A stretch of DNA of 64,000 nucleotides from Euborellia annulipes (lineage: Eukaryota; Arthropoda; Insecta; Dermaptera; Anisolabididae), in NCBI GenBank assembly GCA_023213315.1, contig JAKCPI010005217.1, positions 21,504 to 85,503 on the forward strand. Direction: 5' to 3'. Position 1 is the stretch's first letter, and every line of letters begins with the position of its first letter. Shown here one piece after another: positions 35,601 to 46,500 of the stretch. The notes under the pieces were generated by a model. It saw only the letters and a program-made list of their open reading frames with translations. It was not told where the DNA came from and made no database searches. The position numbers and the translations under genes were made by a program.

Positions 35601-38600
35601 GCCCTTGGCCCCGAGGGCGATTATTATTTAAATGCTCTTTTAAAAAGTATATCTTTAATATTCTGTGAATATTGTTTGAAATACTCTTTGCAGGTGTAAT
35701 TCAGTTTTATTTATTTTTTTTATTAATTTGCTGAATATAATAAAAATAGAAAATAATTTTATTGTTTTTTTTTTTTTTTTTTTTTTTTTTATTTCTTACT
35801 TTAATTGATTCCGAGAAAAATGGATGATATCTCTCTCTCACTTGCACTCATCCTCTCTATCTTTCTACTTGCACAGAGCCAATGTTAAATCCCTACGGGG
35901 ATTTGCATGTTAATTTCGATTCAAAAGAGGGTCTTTAGTCCCCTTTGGAACTTTTTACGCATTTAAAAAAAATTAAAAAAGTGTGAGTGTTTAAAAAAAA
36001 AAAAAAATTATTATTTTATTTTTATTAACAAAGTCACTATTTTAAAAATTTATACTAAGCCTATAATGAATAAATTATCAAACAGTTTAAAAGCGGGAAG
36101 AAGGCTGAAAAGCAGATCAAGGTGTGACGTAAGAATCAAGAGATGTTGGGGGGGAGGGGGATAATTCTGAAAATCTGAGTATTTAAGGTGCGCGTCTCGG
36201 AAAACCGTTAAAACACGATTGACTCGAGGCGGCACCAGATGGCGTTAGTGTTCCCCCATTAGAATACACGCAACTTGATCCATTTCATTCTAGACTTTCC
36301 AGCTAATTAATTAAAGGCAAAAAATTAATTATTCTTTAACACAATGATTACTAATTTAATTATCTACAACTTATAGAGCTCCTTTTTTAAATATCTTTTA
36401 TTTAATGCGATTAATCTAAAAAAAAATTTTTTTTTTGAAAATCAAAAAAAGGGCTTCTATAAGTTGTAGATATTTTAAATAGCTTTAATTTAAAAAAAAT
36501 TTGAGGTCGATAGCTTCAAAATTGTGGCCGCTGGAAAGTCCCAAAATTAGCACCCCGAGACGCGCACCTTAATAACAAAATTGTATAATTAAAGAGTTAT
36601 TGTGAATTTATTAAAAAAGTGAAAGGATAGTCTTTTTTATTTAAAAAAGTTTAAAAATAGGGGAATGGCTTCCCCTCCTCTCCAGCCGGGAAAAGAGCCA
36701 CTAACACATACAGGAAGAGAGAGATAGATTTGGAGAGAGAGAGGGATAGTAAAATATCATAAAAAGCATGAGGGAAAAGAAATTATTAAAGAGGGGAAGA
36801 GGTTTTACATTTAAATAGAAATATTTAATGTTAAAATAGGAACAAATGGGCCTCAGTGCATTTCTTAAATGTTGTAAACACCTCAATAAATGAATTAATA
36901 TATTGATTTTATAATAAAAGAGGAAAGGATTAAAAAGAAAGTACCTGGAGAATTAAAGGAATCGTTGATATTCACATGGAAGGTGAAATTTGAGGTCATA
37001 ATCTAGGAGAATTGTCGGGAAGCCAACATGGCGGTGGCAGGTAAGCGTCGTTGTTTGAACAAATTACACACAAGACACAATAGGTTAATTATTAATAGCA
37101 CCGAAGCTGGGCTCCTACTGAGAGGAAGGGCGTGGAACATGGCGGAGGACTCGAGTTCTCAACAATCAGCGCAGATGGCTCTGGGGGAGACAAAAGCTCT
37201 AATCCTATTGGTCCAAATATTTTAATAACAAACAAGTGTTTAATTTAAAAAAAATAAATATCTCTATGGATTTAAAAGATTGATTAAATTTTTTTTAATT
37301 ATTTATCTCAGAGAAGGTCAAAATTTTGGCTTAAAAAAATTTAAAAAAATAAAATATAAAAAATATAATAATAAATTAAATAAAAATCAAAGGTTTATAA
37401 TTTATTAAGAAAAAAGCAGATTTGGATTTTATACATGATTTCGTAGTTTTATACATCAATCGCGAATATAACTGTGTAAATCGTATAAAATATATAATAC
37501 GTATAAAACTCGGATGCATATGCGCGAGAAAGGAAATTCAAATAAAATTCATTTATCTTTTAACTGTTTTTTTTTTAGCGAGTTGGTTTTTTACAGTTTT
37601 TTTACATCGGCCTAGTTTTATCCATGTATAAAACCGTTTATATGGCGGGATAAAACTAGGCCGTATAAAACTTGACAACTCTGGAAAAAAGGTAGAGTGT
37701 CGAAGGTTTTGGCCCTCGTATTTCTGGTTATAGAGCAAAAAAAATTTGGCCAGGGTGGGAATATAAAGGCTATAAAGAACATATAGGAAGAGAATTCTCG
37801 TCATGAAAATATGCAAAAAAAGATTAGATAAAATGTTTTTCAAGAGAATATTTAGAGCAAGTTGAAATAATACATTGTTGCAAGCCAAAAATCACCGCGG
37901 GTTTTTACAATACTAATGTCTCGCGTTTCTTGCTGGCAGAAGGGGTGTGCCAATTGAGTTTTCATTGATCGAATACTCTAATCTTGGGTCCTGAATGATT
38001 AACTCGAAAATTAATGAGATATCGAAAAGCTTAAGAATAATATTTATAAAATTTTTCACTGGTATAAGCAAATTTTAATGCTTATATAGAATGAATGAGC
38101 TCACGGCCACAGTATATTTTTGGCCTCAGCATCGATTTTTTGGGTCTCGCAATACCCTCTATCAAGATCCGTATCAAATTAAAGTAGATAAATGATATCT
38201 TTTATTTAATAAAATTTGATTATGTTTATGAAATTTAAATTTTATGTTTTAACAATTGGTAGAGGCGTTCAGCAAAACCATCCATTTAATTGTAATATTT
38301 TTTATAAACAGAAAAATATTTATATTTTGTTATCATGGCAACCATTTCTCCCTTTTCTATGGAGTACAGGAGTAAAGTGGTCTTCAGAAGATTTCAATGG
38401 CAAAATGAGAATATACATTTGAAAGAGCATCTAAAAAATAATTGATTTTTGAATTTTAATCAAAATCGTTGGAGCTTGATTATTTAATGCTTATTTTCAC
38501 GCCCCAGGGGAATGACCACAAACTTTCAACCTCCTAGCTCAATTTCTTCATGCTTAAAATTGGAGACAGACACACAGACAGACCATGTTGCGAAAACCAC

Positions 38601-41600
38601 TTTTTTTTATTCAGGAGACCTCAAAACGTGGTATATCCATCAAAATCTCGACATCGAATTTTTGAAATGAAACCAATACTTTCTCTCTATATATTAACAT
38701 ATATAGAGGTAAGAGAAAGTAAAAAAATGTTTACAAAATCGTCACAAATTCTATTCAATAAATAATTAGGGAAGCTGAGTAAGATTATAAAATAAGTGTT
38801 GATTAACCAACTGCTTTAACAACTATTATCTAAAAAGAAAGGATAGATAGTTTTTATCTACAACAATAGGTGAGGGAGCGGGCAGCCAGCAAGTAACTCT
38901 TTACGAAATGAAACTCAAGAGTAGTGGAGACAGTTTCGGCTCTAATTAATTAACGCCATCCTCAGTCCATTTTCGAGAGTAGAAGCTCAAATGCTTTGAG
39001 CCAAATGTAGAGTTGTCAATTTGTGGGCATTAATATACACAAAACGCTTGTACAGTGAGGTACATTATTAAGTCCCGCCCATGCGTTTTCTACTTGTGAT
39101 TATTTCATTGTTTTTATAAAAGAAATTGAAAATCTTTATTGGAAATTTTCTACGTTTAAACCATTAAAGTTCCCATTAAAAAATATATAGTATTTTTTTA
39201 AAAATGAAATAATCACACGTAGAAAATTCATGGGTGGGACTTAATATTGACCCTCACTGTATATACAGTATATCCCAAGCAATGCTAAGAGCTTTTTTAT
39301 ATACGATGCAGACAGTTCAAGTGACAAAATTATTCTATTCTATATCATTTGAAGTGACTGCATAGTATATAAAAAAACTTGGGACATAGGCCTACTATAT
39401 GCACAAGCGTTTTGTATATATTAATGCCCACAAACTGGCAACTCTACATTTGGCTCATTCCACTGGCATTTGAGTTTATACTCTCGAAAATGGACTGAGG
39501 ATGGCATTATTTAATTAAAGAGGGAAATTCTCCCCACTACTCTTTTGAGTTTCATTTCGTAGTGGCTGCCTCCTTTATCACCTATTGTTGAAATACAATA
39601 GCCACTTCACAAATTGTCATAGTTGTTATTTACCTTATCCTCAGGGGAGTGTCATAAAAATTTCTTAAACTATTTTCATCACTGAAGAATTGGATAGTTC
39701 TCTACCTAGGCAGTTGCTTGATGTTGTAAAGTTGTAAAATCGCGTAACTAGTTAGTCGAATAAATAATCTGAAACAAAAAATAATTTTCTATTAATTTCT
39801 CTTTTATTCTGCATCTGCTCAAGAGATGGATATAATCAGTAGGGGTGTTCGATTATGGAAAATAATAGATTATTCTGATTAATCGATTGTTGGATCCGGA
39901 CAGACGACCTTTTTTTAGGGGTGTTCGATTATGGAAAAAAAATAATCGATTATACATTTGTTTTAAAGTAAAATCTCCATTTTTCTCTCTCGGGAAAATC
40001 ATTTGTCCTTTTTTTTAGTATACGAGTCTCATCCTACGGGCAATAATTAAAACAAAAACAAATAATTCAAAAAATAATCGATTGTTTACCCAATAATCTG
40101 AAAAATGATCGAATGAGTGAGTGAGCAAGTGCCAAAAGAAATCATAACAATGAAAAGTGTAACTAAATACATGTCTTAGTGGGGTTTAAGAAACCTAGGA
40201 AAAGATTATTATTTAATTTTCCAATTCAAGGTTTCAAAAGTTATCAAATTTCAATGATTATTAATATTAAAAAAATAAAATTAATACATTCAATTATCAG
40301 CACAATTTAATTAATCTCACTTATTTTTTAAAAATTTATCCACGGGTAGTGAAATTAGTCGAATGTCACCATAAATGTGGAAATAACATTTAGTAATTAG
40401 AATTATTAAGACTAACTAAGGCCATAATTGTATTTTTGGAAGTACGCCTTGAGAGGGTAAAATAAATTAAGTGAAATTCATGGAGTCGACCAAAGAGACA
40501 AGTGTGGCCTTAGTCAAATTGTCTAGCAAAGAAATAGATCTATGGACTTTGTATGTGTGTGCTTGTGGACTTGTGTGCGTGTGCATGTGTTTTATATACC
40601 TGGCTTAGGTGCTGAATTATTGCCCGAAAGACATGAAAGCTGACATCTGTGTACATTTAAATCGAAAAGTATTCAACGAACATCCAGCGTTTCGATTAGC
40701 GAGCGACGGTTGTCTTCGGGCATTGGCTATGCACTTCACAATGTCACATAGTGCACCTGGGGATTTGCTCTATCACACCGGCGAATCCATTGATAGTTTA
40801 TGCTTTATCGTCACAGGCTCCCTCGAGGTGATTCAAGATGATGAAGTTGTCGCCATCCTCGGTGAGTGGGGTTTTTTTTTTCAACCTGAACAAGATGAAT
40901 TCTTTAATTAAAAAAAACTAATTTCATGATCGGGGAGAAAAGTCCCAATGTGACAATCTAATCAATCAACTGTCCCTTCTATACAAGATATCAATAAAGT
41001 GAGAATTTTTAATAATTTCGGGAAAATAAAATTATTATTTTTTTTCTCTCTCACTGCTTGGGCTATTACAAAAATTCTATTAACGGACTTTTTTTTAACA
41101 AAGATGTTACTCTGGAAGGAAAGGCAAAAAGGTTTTAATTAAATTTATTATAATAATAACTTTATGAAAGCAAATGGTCACACCCAGGTTAAAGTTATTA
41201 ATATATAAATAAGAAATTATATATAATATTTAAGATATTATATACATCGCGTAGGTAAGCCGCGAAACGGAGATTTATATAATTAGATATTACTTCATGT
41301 ACCCGAAAAAAGATATAAGGGTGTGCCGTGGGAGTTGAACCACAGATCCACCGATTTGCGCTCAGTGTGCCCTTACCGTAAGGGCACACTGAGCGCAAAT
41401 CGGGGATCTGTGGTTCAACTCCCAGCGGCACACCCTTATATCTTTTTTCGGGTACATGAAGTAATATCTAATTTTATTAATATATAATTTATGTAAAACA
41501 TATAACCAAGTATTTATTAATTTAGTAGGCATGTTGAGCGTAAATCGACGATCCGTGGTGCGACTTCCGGCGGTACCTACATTTTTCGCTTATTTAAATT

Positions 41601-43513
41601 AATGTATACTTGGTTATATGTTTTTCATAATTACCTCATGGACCAACACATGATATATATAATTCTTTATTTATAATTTGTATCAGGAAACATAGTGGCT
41701 ATTTCAGGGAGAAGGGCGAGGAGAGTGCTCGGGCTTGCCACCCTGCGAAAAAAAAGTAAAATATATATTATTAGGCCTATACATTGCAAAATATATATTT
41801 TCGCCTGAGAAAATGACTTTCATAAACAAAAGTAGTAATAAAATCATTTAAAAAGGACAGGGTTGTTTGGGGGGGGGGGGGTTAAAACCACTTGTTTAAA
41901 CCGGTTTTAACCATCCTGGTTTTAATCCATCCAATTTAATTTTGACCATGGTTTTTATTAAGTGATCATTTATTTATTTATTTTTTTTAAACTTCCACAC
42001 TTTTTTCGGCAACTTAGGCCATATAAGACTTTGACGATAATCGTTATTTTATAATATCTATTGAGGGTCTAGGCATTTTTATTTAAGCCATTTGGTATCC
42101 AAATGGATTAAATAAAATCATCGGACTGCCTGGGATCCGAACCTTCAGTATAGATTTATTTTAATTCGTCACTGTGAGGTTTTTTTTTAAATTAAATTCC
42201 GCAGTATTAGTAAAAAAAAATTTGATTTCAAGTTTTAATATACTATCGGAAACTAAATATATCCAGACACAAAAGATCTGGTGTGACTGGCCGCACAACA
42301 CCCAATTTTTTCTTACATTTGTTAATTGGAAGTTGTGTTCTGTGCTTGTCACACCAGATTTTTTTGTTTCCGATACCATATAAGAACCACCCTTGAATGT
42401 AATTAATAAACAATCATCTTTTTTTAACCACTATTTTGGACTCAGCGGGCCTCAAAACATGTATTTCCACTCGCAACAATTACTCTCGATATATTAACTT
42501 ATCTAGGTAAAAGAAAATACTAATACATACACACCCTGTAGGTTTATATCAGTATTAATAGTATGAAATTGAAAAAAAAAATTGTGGTTAAAACCAATTT
42601 TGGACGGTTTCTTAACCACTTTTGACCAGTGTCCTGGTCAAAATCTTGAAAAGTTTTTTTAACAACTCTAAAAAAGGAAAATATATACATAAAAAAAATT
42701 TTAATTTTTGCCTTTAAAATGGTATTTTAGACACAATACATATATATATTAAAAAAAAAAAAAAAATTTGTAGGGAAAAATTGTAAGATTTTCTTTTAGT
42801 ATATAACAGCCACTAGCGAGCAAGCTTGCTGATACATAAATTATAAAGAAAGTATATATATTTTTATATAATCTTTCAAATTTGCAGATTTCATTATAAT
42901 CTTATCAATTTCTTGGATAGTTACGATTTAAATTTGTTTTATTTTGTCTATCAGGTAAAGGTGATGTGTTTGGAGATTCGTTTTGGAAAGATAATGCGAT
43001 CGGTCAATCAGCCGCAAACGTTCGTGCTCTTACCTATTGTGATTTGCATACCATCAAGAGGGATAAGCTTTTAGAAGTGCTTGATTTTTATCAAGCGTTC
43101 GCTAATTCATTTGCACGGAATCTCATTCTAACGTATAATTTAAGGCACCGGGTAAGTAAAATTAAAAATCTTCATGTCTGTTCTAAGAAAGGTGAAAAGA
43201 GTGGGTAGAAATGTCAAAAAAAAATACTTTTTGGGATTTTTTTACTACTATTTGGTTACCTTGCCCATCAACCCTTTCTTATTTCTATTCTTTTTACACT
43301 TGGGCACCAGCGGCGTAACCAGCCTTTGAGGGCGGGGGGGCGAAGCTTAACTAGGGCGCCGATTTTCCAGGGGGCTCCGCCCCTGGACCCCCTTGCTCGC
43401 CTTCGGCGAGCAATTGCCGCCTTCGGCGGGCAAATTTCTTTCATCCTGTAATTTCCTCAGCGAATTTGTTTATATTTACATGTTTTTTAATGACACCTGT
43501 ATGAATTTGTTTT

Positions 43514-43547
<34 letters not shown>

Positions 43548-46500
43548 ATTCACACTTTTTTCTCATTCACACTCACACTCACACACACATTCATACAGTC
43601 TTTTCGGCAACTGAGGCCATATAAGACTTTTTACGATATCCGTTATTAATAAATATACATATATGGGGTCCAGGCATTCTTATTTAAGCCATTTGGTATC
43701 CAATTGGCTTAAATAAAATCATCGGACTGCCTGGGGTCCGAACCCGCGACGTTTGGTATATGAGGTTAGCACGCTAACCTCTACGCCATGCCCCGAGGGC
43801 TTCTTTGCTTTTAAGAAAAATGTCGTTTTCTTCTGTGATTATTTCAAAAACTATTCAGTTTTCGGAAAAATATCAAAGAATAAAAACTTTTTAAAATTGA
43901 GTATTTTATCATAATATGACAAAGAAATTGAAAATTTCGAAATTTCTGAAAAAACTTATTAGGTAAAGTACTACTTCCAAGTAACGGATTTACTCCAAAA
44001 GTTGATAGAAATCTACAATTTTAGTGTAAGGAGCATATACCAAATTTCATCTATCTAGCTGCTTTGGTTTTTAAGCAATCGTGTTCACACACACACCCAG
44101 ACGTAATTCCAATAGAATATACGAGAAAGTCTCGGGGAAGTCATTCCCCATTTTTTTTTAACACACACTTTTTTCCCATTCACACTCACACACACGTGCA
44201 CACAGTCTTTTCGGCAACTTAGGCCATATAAGACTTTGACTTTGACATTTGGTATTCAAATGGCTTAAATAAAATCATCGGACTGCCTGGGATCCGAACC
44301 CCCGATTAGAGCCCTGCACGGGTACGGGTTGGCCCGTTACCCGCCCGGCCCGCGGCCCGGCTCGGGCGGGCTTTGGAGGCCATGAAAAAATTACGGGCGG
44401 GTAGCAAGTCTAAATAAAAGGGTTCGGGCGGACGGGCATGCAAATGAAATTTTATTTAAAAATTGCTAGACATTCGTTCATTCATTCATTAAATCTCGGG
44501 CGGGAATGGGCGAGTTTGAAAAAATTCCGGGCGAGCTCGGGCGGGCCTGAAGAATGGTAAAAGCCCTTTCATTTTGAGAAGATCGAAAAAAATGAAAAAC
44601 TACATCAGTAAAATACTAGTACTTTTTGGCCGATTTTGATTAAAAGCTTATTTTCACGGTCCCGGGGGGTGTTTAACTTAAATATAACATTTCAGTCTCA
44701 TAGCTCAATTCCTTCATGCTTAAAAAAATTTTGAATTCCAAAAAATTAAATATTAAGGTTTATACGAATCCTGAGTAAATCTCCACAGGCATAAAACATC
44801 AAATTAAGGCTTATATATTGCAAAATAAAAAAAATTTTAATTATAAAGCCTCTATATTTATTATTTTTGGAATTAAATTCTTTTAAAATAGTAGAATTCA
44901 AGTTGTAATATAATTTTAAAAGAAAACAATCAATTTTTTAAGACAATCGATGAAAAGAATATGATAAAATCACATTCGCTGGGCTATATCTTAGAGGCCG
45001 TAGGGCGCCTATGCCGGTTTCGGGGGGCGCCAAGGTCTCGATGCGCCTGGGGCGGGGGGCTCGAGCCCCCCCCTGGCCCCCCCCTGGTTACGCCACTGTT
45101 GGGCACCCAAGTTTTCTTTAAATTATAGCCTAATTAATAATTTAAGAATTTAATCAGTATTCTGAGAAATTAGGCAAATTATAACCCTGTTACGCATTAG
45201 TGTGTCAAGCGCCAGCTACCGAGTTTTGAGAAAATTAACATTAAAGTTTTTTGTTTTCATTGGATTATATATAATTTTTTTTGTCAATTGTGCAAGTAAT
45301 ATTAAATATAAAATTTTTTTAGGACATATTTCATAAAAAATACTATTAATTAAAGCATTTGAAACAATATTCCGTGCTTAACTCAATTTTTAATTTTTTG
45401 GCGCTTGACACACTAATGCGTAACAGGGTCCATATATACAGTATATATTTTAAATAAAATTACTTACCCTTTAATGCTTCTTATTAAAATGATTGATAAA
45501 TCTCTCTCATTATTATCCAAATTATTCTTTTGTAATAAAGTATTTTGGAAAGGACCGGAGAATAAAAGCCAGCAATTGATGGACCCTCTCCAGCGTAAAT
45601 CTTCCAATTGTAATAAAGTATTTTGTTCAGTAGAATTGTTTTTTCCAACTTCTGAAGAATATTCAATAATTCTGGAAATAAATTAAGAAATTAATAAATT
45701 TGTTTAATTAATAAAACAGTCATAATTACAAATGTTTATTTAAATGTCTTTTTTTGAGAATCATTATTGACTAATACCCTTATTTAGTATAAATTTGTAT
45801 ATAATAGATGTATATTAATGTGTTTTCGCAGTTGATATTTCGTAAAGTGGCTGACGTAAGACGTGAAAAGGAATTAGCGGAACGTCGTAAAAATGAACCT
45901 CAACTAGACCAAAATCAAGATCATTTGGTCCGGAAGATTTTTAGTAAATTTCGACGAGATCGTACTGCGGCGGCGTCGAGCTCCGCGGTGGTGACAGCGC
46001 CACCGGCGGTTCCTGATGTAGAACGAGGAGGGACAAGTGACACAGATAGTGAGCCCCATTGTCTAAGTGCTGTCCCATTAAACGCGGGAACCAAGTCGGT
46101 AGTCCGTGTCTTAAGCACCACCAAGTTAGCGTGTGTTACTGAAGATGGTGGAACATCGCCGGGTGGTGCTGGGTCGAGTTCGGGGACAGTGGCCATCGCT
46201 ACTACGACTAAGAACAATGGGGCGACAGGTGGGAACGGGGGGGCTCCTACAGCAGGACAGCCACATCATCGGCCTGTACTGCGAGGGGCCAGTAAGTGGG
46301 GCAGAATTCTTGGGAGTTCTAGTCTGGATTCTGGAGCGGAATCTGCTTCAGCTACATCGGGAAATGCTGTCTCAACATCTGGTGGTGGCATTGCACGATC
46401 CATGTCTGCAAGGGATCACAAGGTAGCTAATCAAATTATAGTAGTATTAGATGGAAAAGGCGAACGAAAAGTCGATTTTTCGATTTTGGAATTGACTTGA

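Larger units (their letters stand above)
34392..35625 (-). mobile_element. SINE split by two hAT insertions
   Basis: The pieces 34392-34486, 35207-35363 and from 35616 join to one reverse SINE: tail, AGTCTTTCCGGCAACTC, ACGATATC | ACGATATC junction, GGGTCCAGGCATTCTT, TCCGAACCCGCGAC (B-box), TAGCACGCTAACCCC, A-box region, GCCCCGAG | GCCCCGAG junction. Each interruption sits between an exact 8-bp duplication of SINE sequence, which proves the order of events. Confidence 0.85.
38858..39591. repeat. Large inverted repeat interrupted by a mariner-like MITE
   Basis: The outer arms (CAACAATAGGTGAGGGAG and its complement at 39575-39591) extend about 190 bp each, through TTTACGAAATGAAACTC and GAGTTTCATTTCGTAGT. 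The left arm has a hammerhead-like motif (38926-38970); in the right arm GAAAC is lost. The MITE at 39053-39259 inserted into the centre. Confidence 0.75.
28204..40608. other. 12.4-kb eag intron loaded with mobile elements
   Basis: The intron runs from donor GTAAAT to acceptor TGGCTTAG. The flanking residues (GLDTDK and [10 protein letters not shown]) are contiguous in Eag proteins, so no exon is missing. It holds five hAT elements, hammerhead-type inverted repeats, SINEs, a pogo-like and a mariner-like MITE and a GC-richer islet near 37 kb. Between elements I see no genes. Confidence 0.85.
40862..42954. other. eag intron with tRNA-like palindrome and SINE/R1 pieces
   Basis: 2.1 kb between the two cNBHD exons. 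No coding feature. Elements are listed separately; the remainder is AT-rich. Confidence 0.7.
43308..45098. mobile_element. 1.8-kb composite bounded by hAT termini
   Basis: CAGCGGCGTAACCAGCC on the left and CTGGTTACGCCACTG on the right, with exact 8-bp duplication TTGGGCAC (43300-43307 and 45099-45106). Inside are two reverse SINEs, an R1 piece, a GC-rich CCCGCCCGG block (44320-44575) and a TCTAGCTGCTTTGG..(AC)n element (about 43800-44150). Most of the interior consists of later insertions into a once short hAT element. Confidence 0.85.

Noticed and set aside
37028..37225. 65-residue protein gene beginning [10 protein letters not shown]
   Set aside because: No domain and a strong splice donor four codons in; kept only as a regulatory or first-exon hypothesis.
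45921..46426. Long frames overlapping the eag tail exons in other frames
   Set aside because: Shadows of GC-rich low-complexity eag coding sequence.
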